NCBI RefSeq assembly: GCF_900187985.1
Contig: NZ_FZOA01000005.1
Coordinates: 124,001-188,000, forward strand
DNA length: 64,000 nt
DNA from: Methylobacillus rhizosphaerae
GTDB lineage: Bacteria; Pseudomonadota; Gammaproteobacteria; Burkholderiales; Methylophilaceae
Direction: 5' to 3'
Below the pieces are notes generated by a model. That model saw only the letters and a program-made list of their open reading frames with translations, was not told the origin of the DNA and searched no databases. The translations under genes and the position numbers were made by a program. Numbering within the stretch: the stretch's first letter is position 1; every line of letters begins with the position of its first letter. Below, one piece after another: positions 40,966 to 48,822 of this stretch.

Positions 40966-41016
40966 AACAGATGGCTATCTCACTGTATGTGAGCCCGTCT
41001 TAATCTGATTGCAGGA

Positions 41017-43365
41017 ATGAATATGCCAAAACATGAAAAAACTTCTTTTGCATTTATCCGTAAACCCCTGACACATGCTGTCGCCGCTACATTCGCAGGA
41101 AGCCTAGCATTTGCTGTTGCACAGGCGGCAGAGGATAGTGCCAAGGAAAACATTAATACTTCCGCGGAATCTGACGCGGACGGTATCACGCAAGCACGCC
41201 CCAAAGAAGTTGAATCCTCGTTAGGCAGCGTAGTAGTAACAGCGCAACGTCGTGAAGAAAATGCGCAGGAGGTTCCTACAGCCATTTCAGTACTGGGTGG
41301 CGATGATTTGCAGGAGCGTGGTGTTGGACGCTCGGCCGGGGAAATCCTCAACAACGTACCCAACTCATCTGCCGGTACTATCCAAAATGGTCGTCCTCGC
41401 TGGTGGATCCGTGGCGTAGGTGCAGGACAGCAGCAGCTGGACTTCCCCAACCCAATTGGTTTTTATATTGACGATGTATTCATCAGTAACGCCAGCGCTA
41501 CCGGCATCCCTATTTTCGATCTGGAGCGTGTAGAAGTATTGCGTGGGCCACAGGGCACCTTGTGGGGCAAGAACACCACAGGTGGTGCTGTGAATATTGT
41601 GTCCAAGAAACCAACTTTTTCCGACAAACCTGAAGGATACGTCAAGGCAGATTACGGCAGTTTTGGCGACAAAGTCATTCAGGGGGCGATCGGCGGCACC
41701 ATTGTGGATGAGCGCATCGCAGGTCGTATTTCTTTTTACAATCAGGATCTGGATGGCCGCTTCAAGAACCAGTTCAATGGCAAAACTGCCGGGGCTGTCG
41801 ATGACGCTGTTATCCGGGGCCAGTTGCTGTTCTCGCTGACGCCTGACCTTGACGCTTTGCTGAATGTCTATCATCGCAAATACAAGACAGATGGCAATGT
41901 AGGCACTGTCAAAAGCAATAGTGCCACCGGTGTATTCCGCGATGGTTATATCCCCAGCACGGATATCAATCATGTCAGCAGCAATGCAGAGGACAGCAAC
42001 GAGGTCACGCAAAATGGTATTTCGCTCAATGTAAACTGGCAACTGGGCAAACTCACTCTGACCTCTATCACAGCATTTGCCAATTACAAGCAGGAAACCC
42101 TGAGCGACTCGGACAATACCCCTCTGGAAATCGGACGCGGCTATACCGATGCAAAAAGCCATCAATGGAGTCAGGAATTCCGCCTGGCTTCTCCACGTGA
42201 AGACCGCTGGAACTGGCTCACGGGCTTCTTCTATTTCAAGGAAGATATTGATTCATACACTGCCGCGGCACGCTTGCCAGATGGCGCGACTCCGCAATTG
42301 CCAGGCTCATCACAAGCTGTTTCATTCAACAGCACGGATTTGTCCCACAAAACAGAAAGCTATGCCATTTTCGGCAGCACTACCTATAGCTTCACTGACA
42401 AATTCGACGTCACGCTTGGTGCCCGCTGGACCACGGAAGAAAAGGAATATGATCTCAACCGCCTCAACAATGGCAACGCAGCATCCTGGTCTGACTATGC
42501 TCAATGGTGGAATAACTACAACGGTAACTACGGTGACGTCGGCACATTCAGCGATAGCCGCAGCAAGCGCTGGAATGCCTTTACCTATGACATCACGCCC
42601 CAATTCAAGATCAGCGATACGCAACGGGTCTACTTCAAGTTCTCACGCGGCATCAAGTCTGGCGGCTATAACACTGCTGCAGCCAACCCGCTGGCGCTCA
42701 ATACGCTGAAACCGGAAGAGCTCAACGTCTATGAAATCGGTTACAAGTCAGAATGGCTGGATGGTCGCCTCAACTTCAATGCCAATGCTTTCTACTACGA
42801 CTACAGCAACGTGCAAGTCAACGTGGTAGGCACTAATCTATCCGTACCGATTTCCTACCTGCAGAATGTGGAAAAAGCCAGCGTCAAGGGTGCGGAATTT
42901 GAACTTGAGGCCTTACCCACTACCAATTTGCACCTGAATGCCAATATAGGCTTGCTCAAGACCGAGTTTGAGAAATTCGACGTGCAGAACGGTGGCGGCA
43001 ACTATGACGGTAACGAATTCGTACGCGCCCCTCACCTCACTGCCCAGGTTGCCGCGCGCTACCGCATCCCGCTCAACAACGGCAACCAGCTGGTGCTTTC
43101 AGCAGACGCGCGCTACCAAGGCAAACAATACTTTTTTGTCGTTCCACAGGATAACGACCTGCTGAATCAAGATCCTTACACCCTGGTAAATGCAAGAGTG
43201 ACCTACAGCACCCAAGGTGACAAGGTAGAGCTGACTGCCTACGTCAACAACCTGTTTGACAAGGAATACCGTTATCACGCCCTGCCTGCCAGCAATGCCA
43301 CTGGCAACACCGTGTACTGGGGCAATCCAAGAACTATCGGCGCCTCCCTGACTTTCAGGTTCTAA
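41017..43365 (+). CDS. TonB-dependent outer membrane receptor
   Basis: A 782-aa protein with a signal peptide ending near AVAQA. An acidic linker is followed by a TonB-box-like VVVTAQRRE (about residue 69-77), a plug domain (VLRGPQGTLWGKNTTGGAVN) and a 22-strand barrel ending LTFRF with a terminal Phe. Active uptake across the outer membrane needs TonB-ExbB-ExbD, which are encoded at 54159-56164. Its sigma-54 promoter and DszB-like downstream neighbour suggest an organosulfur ligand rather than iron. A strong terminator follows. Confidence 0.92.
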   Translation: MNMPKHEKTSFAFIRKPLTHAVAATFAGSLAFAVAQAAEDSAKENINTSAESDADGITQARPKEVESSLGSVVVTAQRREENAQEVPTAISVLGGDDLQERGVGRSAGEILNNVPNSSAGTIQNGRPRWWIRGVGAGQQQLDFPNPIGFYIDDVFISNASATGIPIFDLERVEVLRGPQGTLWGKNTTGGAVNIVSKKPTFSDKPEGYVKADYGSFGDKVIQGAIGGTIVDERIAGRISFYNQDLDGRFKNQFNGKTAGAVDDAVIRGQLLFSLTPDLDALLNVYHRKYKTDGNVGTVKSNSATGVFRDGYIPSTDINHVSSNAEDSNEVTQNGISLNVNWQLGKLTLTSITAFANYKQETLSDSDNTPLEIGRGYTDAKSHQWSQEFRLASPREDRWNWLTGFFYFKEDIDSYTAAARLPDGATPQLPGSSQAVSFNSTDLSHKTESYAIFGSTTYSFTDKFDVTLGARWTTEEKEYDLNRLNNGNAASWSDYAQWWNNYNGNYGDVGTFSDSRSKRWNAFTYDITPQFKISDTQRVYFKFSRGIKSGGYNTAAANPLALNTLKPEELNVYEIGYKSEWLDGRLNFNANAFYYDYSNVQVNVVGTNLSVPISYLQNVEKASVKGAEFELEALPTTNLHLNANIGLLKTEFEKFDVQNGGGNYDGNEFVRAPHLTAQVAARYRIPLNNGNQLVLSADARYQGKQYFFVVPQDNDLLNQDPYTLVNARVTYSTQGDKVELTAYVNNLFDKEYRYHALPASNATGNTVYWGNPRTIGASLTFRF

Positions 43366-43406
43366 CTATTCGGTGAGCCGCAGCCTCAAGGCTCATACAC
43401 AATCCC

Positions 43407-43440
43407 GGCCTGACAATTCATTGTCAGGCCGCTTATTTTT
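43407..43440 (+). terminator. Terminator after the TonB-dependent receptor gene
   Basis: GGCCTGACAA-TTCA-TTGTCAGGCC is a perfect 10-bp stem followed by GCTTATTTTT. Confidence 0.85.
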
Positions 43441-43686
43441 CCGACCTGCCAGCATCCCAGCTTTTCCCCATATCGTTGCTTTCTGCCTGATGGCAAACAT
43501 GTTGATATCCAGACAGTGCCTCCTGTTGCTGCTTGAACATCAATATTTAATCTGTATTATTAAAATAATTTTTTAATTATTTGATTAATATAAATTAATT
43601 ACAATTAATACTTTGTGGCACAAAACATGCAGATTGTAAAACTCCATCCTATTCTATTACAGGTCAACACCCCAAGGAGATTACCG
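43441..43686. other. Intergenic region upstream of the DszB-like gene 1
   Basis: No gene seen between the receptor terminator and the DszB-like start. Together with the terminator the gap is 321 bases. Positions 43540-43610 are almost pure A/T with short inverted repeats, just upstream of the sigma-54 promoter at 43615. Confidence 0.6.
43615..43631 (+). promoter_or_regulatory. Sigma-54 promoter of DszB-like gene 1
   Basis: GTGGCACAAAACATGCA has TGGCAC at -24, GC at -12 and the exact 10-base spacing. It overlaps the GTG that opens the reading frame, which argues that translation starts at the downstream ATG (43687). Confidence 0.8.
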
Positions 43687-44730
43687 ATGTCATCAGAAAA
43701 CCTGAACACTACGCCGATAGATACCCTCTGGTACACCCGCTGCCCAGTACCGACTCCACTTGGCTTGGCCGCCCGCCAGGACTGGTTTACACAGGAGTTC
43801 CAGCCAGACAACATCACTATCAACACCTTGCAGGAGACACGTGATCCTGCGCTGCGTGAATCCCATTATGATCACAAGCTGCCGCACTCCTTCCGCCAGG
43901 GAGGCAATGTCCCGGCGATCTGGGCAAAAGCAAATGGCGCTGATACCAAGGTCATCGGCCTCAACTGGATTGATGAGGCACAACTGATCCTCGCGCTGCC
44001 TACTGCCGGAATCAAGGAACCCCAAGACCTCAAAGGCAAGAGAATTGCCCTGCCACGCAACCACATCAGCATTGACCATCAGCGTGCCAGTGCACTGCGT
44101 GGCATCATTGTCACCCTGGATACCGCCGGGCTGACGTCAAAAGATATTGAGCTGATTGACCTGGAAATACCGCAGCCAGACGGTGATTCAGGCTGGAGCA
44201 GTGGTACTCGCGCTGCCTACAGCACAGAACTTGAAGCGCTCAAGAACGGCAAGGTCGATGTCATTTTCACCAAAGGCGCCCGAGGCGTTGAAGTTGCCGA
44301 AGCCAATGGCCTCACGGTGATCTACGATGTCCGCCATCATCCAGATCCCAAAGTGCGGGCCAACAATGGTGCCCCTCGCCCGATCACTGTGGATAGTGAG
44401 CTCCTGCGCAAACGCCCCGACCTGGTGATCCGCTTCCTGCGCCGGATCGTGGATGCGGGCAAATGGGCTGCTGCACATGAAGCAGAAACAGCAGCCTACA
44501 TTGCCAAAGAGTCAGGCTCCACTACTGACTATGTCCACAAGGCTTATGGACATGATATTCACCTGCACCAGGGCACCAGCCTGAATCCTGACCTCATTCA
44601 GGCTCTTGAGGGTTATAAGGATTTCCTGCTGGAATGGGGATTCATCAACACTGATTTTGATGTCAATGCATGGATAGATCCTGCGCCTCTGGCAGAAATA
44701 CTGGGCAACTCTATACAACTGGCTGCATAG
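43687..44730 (+). CDS. DszB-like desulfinase homologue (SsuA/THI5-fold, cytoplasmic) (1)
   Basis: 347 aa from MSSENLNTTP; AAGGAG lies upstream. The fold is that of periplasmic sulfonate-binding proteins, but there is no signal peptide. The start WYTRCPVPTPLGLA matches the segment around the active-site Cys27 of Rhodococcus DszB (hydroxybiphenyl sulfinate desulfinase). The spacing of Cys19, His60 and Arg70-x-GG follows the DszB Cys27, His60, Arg70, Gly73 set. It is therefore probably an enzyme releasing sulfite from a sulfinate rather than a transporter component. Transcribed from its own sigma-54 promoter. Confidence 0.78.
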   Translation: MSSENLNTTPIDTLWYTRCPVPTPLGLAARQDWFTQEFQPDNITINTLQETRDPALRESHYDHKLPHSFRQGGNVPAIWAKANGADTKVIGLNWIDEAQLILALPTAGIKEPQDLKGKRIALPRNHISIDHQRASALRGIIVTLDTAGLTSKDIELIDLEIPQPDGDSGWSSGTRAAYSTELEALKNGKVDVIFTKGARGVEVAEANGLTVIYDVRHHPDPKVRANNGAPRPITVDSELLRKRPDLVIRFLRRIVDAGKWAAAHEAETAAYIAKESGSTTDYVHKAYGHDIHLHQGTSLNPDLIQALEGYKDFLLEWGFINTDFDVNAWIDPAPLAEILGNSIQLAA

Positions 44731-44779
44731 TGCATATAACAATAATGTATAACTAAATTACCTCTAATATGTTTTAATT

Positions 44780-44821
44780 AGGGCTGTTACTTGACAGAAT
44801 AAAGTGACAGCCCTATTTATT
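44780..44821 (+). promoter_or_regulatory. Inverted repeat overlapping a possible prx promoter
   Basis: AGGGCTGTTACTT and AAGTGACAGCCCT form a 13-bp stem with one G-T pair, followed by ATTTATT. This could terminate the DszB-like gene. The same stretch contains TTGACA (44791-44796), a 17-base spacer and TATTTA, a plausible promoter for the peroxiredoxin, so the repeat may be an operator instead. Confidence 0.5.
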
Positions 44822-44895
44822 CCAGATGGCCTGTGGATGATCATAAAGACAGGCCATGACAGTTCAGGGTTGAATAATCAACAGGAGGTCTCAAC

Positions 44896-45537
44896 ATGGC
44901 AACACTACGCTTGGGCGATACTGCGCCCGATTTCACCCAGGATTCAAGCATTGGTCCAATTTCCTTCCACAATTGGCTGGGAGATAGCTGGGCCATTCTG
45001 TTTTCTCATCCCGCAGACTATACGCCGGTATGCACCACCGAGCTTGGAGCAACCGCCAAACTGGCTGAAGAGTTCAAGAAACGTAATGTCAAGGCTATCG
45101 CACTTTCAGTAGACCCAGTGGAGTCACACAAAGGCTGGATCGTTGATATCAACGAAACCCAGAATACAGAAGTCAACTTCCCTATCATTGCCGATGCTGA
45201 TCGCAAGGTATCAGAGCTGTATGACCTGATACACCCCAACGCCAGCACCACAGCCACTGTGCGTTCGGTATACATCATCGACCCGAACAAGAAAATCCGC
45301 CTGACGCTGACCTACCCAGCCAGCACTGGCCGCAACTTCAATGAGTTGTTGCGCGTCATCGACTCACTACAACTGACTGAGTATCACAGTGTAGCGACAC
45401 CTGCTGACTGGAAAGATGGTGATGATGTCGTCATTGCGCCTTCGATCAAGGATCCAGAAGTGCTCAAGCAGAAGTTCCCCAAGGGTTATAAGGAAGTGAA
45501 GCCCTACCTCAGGCTTACTCCGCAACCGAACAAGTAA
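44896..45537 (+). CDS. 1-Cys peroxiredoxin (Prx6 type)
   Basis: A 213-aa thioredoxin-fold peroxidase. The active site SHPADYTPVCTTELG gives Pro39, Thr43 and the peroxidatic Cys46. The long C-terminal domain with no second cysteine marks the 1-Cys Prx6 subgroup. An AGGAGGT ribosome binding site lies upstream of the ATG. It lies among organosulfur genes and may protect against peroxide from uncoupled flavin monooxygenases, but no sigma-54 site is seen before it. Confidence 0.93.
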   Translation: MATLRLGDTAPDFTQDSSIGPISFHNWLGDSWAILFSHPADYTPVCTTELGATAKLAEEFKKRNVKAIALSVDPVESHKGWIVDINETQNTEVNFPIIADADRKVSELYDLIHPNASTTATVRSVYIIDPNKKIRLTLTYPASTGRNFNELLRVIDSLQLTEYHSVATPADWKDGDDVVIAPSIKDPEVLKQKFPKGYKEVKPYLRLTPQPNK

Positions 45538-45550
45538 ATCTGCCGTATCC

Positions 45551-45579
45551 GATGCCCGCTCATGCGGGCATCTGCATTT
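45551..45579 (+). terminator. Hairpin after the peroxiredoxin gene
   Basis: GATGCCCGC-TCAT-GCGGGCATC, a perfect 9-bp stem 14 bases after the stop; the following T run (TGCATTTC) is weak. Confidence 0.6.
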
Positions 45580-45704
45580 CCCATGTAAGCCCATACAACC
45601 TGCACATGGCAAAGCGGGCAATTGATTCAAAAAGGAAAATTCACAGATAGTAAAATCGGGGCAAAACAGATGACAAAAATCTGACATTTCTTTGCAGAAA
45701 ACAG

Positions 45705-45734
45705 TTGACCGCACCCCTGCCAGCCCAGTATAGT
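45705..45734 (+). promoter_or_regulatory. Sigma-70 promoter of tRNA-Asn
   Basis: TTGACC, an 18-base spacer and TATAGT, ending 15 bases upstream of the tRNA 5' end. Confidence 0.6.
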
Positions 45735-45749
45735 AGCGCCTTCATCGAT

Positions 45750-45825
45750 TCCCCGATAGCTCAGTCGGTAGAGCAACGGACTGTTAATCCGTGTGTCCCT
45801 GGTTCGAGCCCAGGTCGGGGAGCCA
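45750..45825 (+). tRNA. tRNA-Asn (anticodon GTT)
   Basis: A 76-nt cloverleaf: acceptor TCCCCGA/TCGGGGA, D arm GCTC-AGTCGGTA-GAGC, anticodon stem ACGGA/TCCGT with loop CTGTTAA (GTT at 45783-45785), and a T arm with GGTTCGAGCC. The CCA end is encoded in the DNA. It has its own promoter and terminator. Confidence 0.97.
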
Positions 45826-45831
45826 GATAAG

Positions 45832-45861
45832 AAAAGGCCCGCAATTTTGCGGGCCTTTTTG
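45832..45861 (+). terminator. Terminator after tRNA-Asn
   Basis: AAAAGGCCCGC-AATTTT-GCGGGCCTTTTT, an 11-bp stem with T run, starting 7 bases after the CCA end. Confidence 0.92.
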
Positions 45862-46005
45862 TTACGCTCTGTCCGTACTCATTACTTCGACACATCATGC
45901 ATCATCCTGGAGTTTTCTTGTGTCAGTATCATTTGATATATTGCATAGAAACACTTGATCTCATGACTCTGCTCGTGCCATGAGTAGACTAACACCTCTC
46001 GACAC

Positions 46006-47040
46006 ATGATATATCTGAACATTTTCCTTGTCGCTTTCCTGGCATTTGCCTTGAGCATGATTTGCGGAGGCGGTGCCGGACTGCTGCTGATCCCGATCCT
46101 GGGTTATGTCCTACCTGCTGCCCAGGTGCCTGCCGCCCTTTCCATTGGGACATCCGTCAGCTCCATCACCAAGCTCCATCTGTTCTTCCGGCAAATCAAC
46201 TGGAACATCGTGAAACACTTCCTGCCGTTCGCATTGCCCGGAGTGTTGGTAGGCGCATGGCTATTGAGTTACCTGGCCCCAATGTATATAGAGTTATGCA
46301 TGGCGATATTTCTTGTATCCAACTTGCCTTATATATTCAAGACAGAATCCGCAACGCTTCAGGACAAACCTGCATTCTCAAACCATACGCTCAGGTTCAT
46401 CGGCTTCCTGGCCGGGTTTATCTCCGCCTTGACTGGTGCTGTGGGTGTCTTGTTCAACCGGGTATATCTACGTTACGGGCTGACAAAGGAGCAGATAATT
46501 GCTACCCGTGCGGCCAATGAAATCATCCTGCATATTGTCAAATTATGCTTATATGCCTCGTTCGGCCTGTTTACGCTGCAAGCATTCTATATCGGCATGC
46601 TGGTTGCAGTGGCCGCCATTGCTTCCACTTACCTGATGAAGTATGTCCTGCCTAATATCTCCATCAAGTTATTCAGCAAGATTGGTTACAGCGCCATGGT
46701 GTTATCCGGCGTGTTGCTGCTGAATAGCGCTGTGGTAAGGATCCAGGCGGCTCATAACCCCAACATTGATCTCATCAGGGTATCAAAAGGTTACGACGCC
46801 AAATTCAATTGGGATGACTTGGTCTACTCCATTGAATTCAAATATGGCGAGGGCTTCGAGTTCGAGAAAATCATCCCTTTCTCAAGCTTGAATCAGGCAC
46901 GACAGGCCCACGTACTCTCGCAAGATGTGGGAGCTGCAAAGATTGTCATTGAGAAAGTCTATGCCTTGAGAAAGATTTCGTACGAGGCATATTATTACGA
47001 CCACAACGATCAGTTAATCAGGAAAATCAAGTTCCCCTGA
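46006..47040 (+). CDS. TauE/SafE family sulfite exporter with C-terminal extension
   Basis: 344 aa. The first 245 residues hold about eight transmembrane helices with the family glycine-rich start (MICGGGAGLLLIPIL) and a mid-protein repeat (GFISALTGAVGVLFN). Family members export sulfite or other small sulfonates, which fits removal of sulfite from desulfonation. The last 95 residues are a soluble, charged, Tyr/Phe-rich domain not usual in TauE proteins. No sigma-54 site was found upstream, so its membership in the regulon is unproven. Confidence 0.8.
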   Translation: MIYLNIFLVAFLAFALSMICGGGAGLLLIPILGYVLPAAQVPAALSIGTSVSSITKLHLFFRQINWNIVKHFLPFALPGVLVGAWLLSYLAPMYIELCMAIFLVSNLPYIFKTESATLQDKPAFSNHTLRFIGFLAGFISALTGAVGVLFNRVYLRYGLTKEQIIATRAANEIILHIVKLCLYASFGLFTLQAFYIGMLVAVAAIASTYLMKYVLPNISIKLFSKIGYSAMVLSGVLLLNSAVVRIQAAHNPNIDLIRVSKGYDAKFNWDDLVYSIEFKYGEGFEFEKIIPFSSLNQARQAHVLSQDVGAAKIVIEKVYALRKISYEAYYYDHNDQLIRKIKFP

Positions 47041-47052
47041 CCTTGTAAACAA

Positions 47053-47081
47053 TAAAGGCCTGCACGCATGCAAGCCTTTTA
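47053..47081 (+). terminator. Terminator after the TauE gene
   Basis: AAAGGCCTGCA-CGCA-TGCAAGCCTTT forms a stem with one mismatch and ends in T residues. Confidence 0.65.
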
Positions 47082-47106
47082 AGGAGAGAGTGGACAAAAT
47101 TACCGC

Positions 47107-47256
47107 TCAATGCACACCCTCATCAATCGCCGATTGGATGATGTCATCAGTGAAAGGTGTGCCGGCAGCCCGCAAGGCAATGACAAGATCATCGACTTCA
47201 TGCACCTTCATGGAATCATCTGTTGCGATTAGTTGGTTATATTCTTTTTCACTCAT
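47107..47256 (-). CDS. Small acidic protein of unknown function
   Basis: 49 aa from MSEKEYNQLIATDDSMKVHE, chosen because AAAGGAG lies 6 bases before the ATG at 47256; the frame opens 11 codons earlier without such a site. Acidic and likely helical, with VHEVDDLVIALRAAGTPFTDD in the middle. No domain recognised. It lies alone between the TauE and exonuclease genes, convergent with TauE. Confidence 0.6.
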   Translation of the reverse strand: MSEKEYNQLIATDDSMKVHEVDDLVIALRAAGTPFTDDIIQSAIDEGVH

Positions 47257-47439
47257 GATTAGCTCCTTTGCAGTATGTCGAAACATCATAGACAGGCCAG
47301 ATGAAGAGGATATGACAACTGATCATCAAGCACTGGTTTAAATCAAGCACAAGTTGTGCCAATACGGCATTTTCATCTCCATGACTCCTGGATCCTGCTG
47401 TACAATCGTCCATGATTCCGACACCCTCCTTCTGCCATC

Positions 47440-48822
47440 ATGCTGCCTGTTTACGTTCTGATAGACCTTGAGACCACAGGCGCAACGCCTGATAAAGACA
47501 GGATTACGGAAATCGGCCTGATCCGTTATGAAGACGGAATTGAGGTCAGCCGCTGGCAGACATTGATCAATCCTGAAATACCCATTTCCTCATTCATTGA
47601 AGGCATTACCGGCATCAGCAATGCCATGGTACATGACGCTCCACTGTTCCAGGATGTCGCCAATGAACTACTTTCTCACCTGCAAGGTGCAGTTCTGTGC
47701 GCACATAATGTGCGCTTCGACCATGGTTTCCTGAGACGTGAATTCAAGCGGCTAGGCATCACGCTGCAACTGCAGGCGCTGTGCACCATCAAGTTGTCGC
47801 GCCTGCTCTATCCGGTGCATAAAAGCCATGGACTGGACGCCATTATCAACAGGCATGCCATCCATTGTGAGGCCAGGCACCGTGCCATGGGAGATGTCGA
47901 GGTCGTGGCAGAGTTCCTGCGCATTGCCGCTGCAGAACATGGCATGGAACATTTGCGAAATACTGCAGCGACACTGCTCCAGCATCAGTCGCCACCTGCC
48001 GACATTCACGCAAGGTTGATGGACGAGATGCCGGAAAGCCCAGGTGTATATTGTTTCCATGGTGAAAACAGTTTGTCGCTCTATGTAGGGAAAAGTACCA
48101 ACATCCGGCGCAAAGCCATGTCGCATTTCAATGGAGAACATGTGCGGATACACAAGGTGCGTATTACCCAGGCAATCCAGGACATCACATGGACAGCCAC
48201 TGCAGGCGAATTTGGTGCGGCATTACTGGAGGCAAACCTGGTCAGGCAACATCATCCCATCCATAATCGTTTTCACACCCACCAGCTGTACACATGGCAT
48301 CTGGCCAGCGCAGCAGAGCAGCTCCCCTTGCTGAAACTGGTCACATTGGATGATATGACGCCCGAGATGTCAGGCCAATTTTATGGGGCATACCGTAGCA
48401 TCCGACAGGCCACGGCTGCCCTGCGCCAGATGGCGGAAGCACACAGCTTGTGTCCGCAATGGTTGGGGTTGGAAGATAGTGATGGCCCCTGCTTTGCAGC
48501 ACCGCTCAAGCGTTGCAAAGGCGTATGCTGTGGCAGGGAAGCACCCACATTGCACTATTTACGCCTGCAACAGGCGTTGATCAATCAACAGTTGAAGCCA
48601 TGGCCTTACCCAGGAAAAATCGGTATCCGCGAGCCAGGCTCCGGACATGACAAGACTGACATACATATCTTCGACCACTGGTGCCATCTGGGAACGGTGG
48701 ATAACATCAGCGACCTGGAGCAGTTAGGTGATACCAAGGCAACATTGCAATTCGATTTCCAGGTTTACAAACTGTTATTGAAGGAGCTGAGCAAGCCCTG
48801 TGTGCAATTGCTTCATCTCTAG
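47440..48822 (+). CDS. DEDDh exonuclease fused to a GIY-YIG/UvrC-like endonuclease domain
   Basis: 460 aa. The N-terminal DnaQ-type 3'-5' exonuclease has LIDLETTGA (Asp9, Glu11), CAHNVRFDHGF and RHRAMGDVEV. From about residue 195 a GIY-YIG nuclease follows, with SPGVYCF and LYVGKSTNIRRKAMSHF, resembling the UvrC N-terminal domain/Cho. A cysteine group (CKGVCCGRE) near residue 365 may bind metal. Family members of this architecture are often annotated as DNA polymerase III epsilon-like; a repair role is inferred. The stop codon overlaps that of the convergent ABC exporter on CTAG. Confidence 0.82.
   Translation: MLPVYVLIDLETTGATPDKDRITEIGLIRYEDGIEVSRWQTLINPEIPISSFIEGITGISNAMVHDAPLFQDVANELLSHLQGAVLCAHNVRFDHGFLRREFKRLGITLQLQALCTIKLSRLLYPVHKSHGLDAIINRHAIHCEARHRAMGDVEVVAEFLRIAAAEHGMEHLRNTAATLLQHQSPPADIHARLMDEMPESPGVYCFHGENSLSLYVGKSTNIRRKAMSHFNGEHVRIHKVRITQAIQDITWTATAGEFGAALLEANLVRQHHPIHNRFHTHQLYTWHLASAAEQLPLLKLVTLDDMTPEMSGQFYGAYRSIRQATAALRQMAEAHSLCPQWLGLEDSDGPCFAAPLKRCKGVCCGREAPTLHYLRLQQALINQQLKPWPYPGKIGIREPGSGHDKTDIHIFDHWCHLGTVDNISDLEQLGDTKATLQFDFQVYKLLLKELSKPCVQLLHL

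Larger units (their letters stand above)
40521..41016. other. Divergent regulatory region between aldolase-like gene and TonB receptor
   Basis: A 496-base gene-free stretch, very AT-rich between 40627 and 40720 and 40860-40950. It contains sigma-54 promoters for both flanking genes, a GTTTATAAAC palindrome at 40866-40875 and a TCAAAT/ATTTGA inverted pair around 40687-40711. The 81-aa frame on the minus strand within it shows no protein-like composition. Confidence 0.7.

Noticed and set aside
43615-43686. In-frame extension of the DszB-like gene 1 to a GTG at 43615
   Set aside because: It overlaps a sigma-54 promoter, has no ribosome binding site, and the extra residues do not resemble a signal peptide; the ATG at 43687 has AAGGAG.
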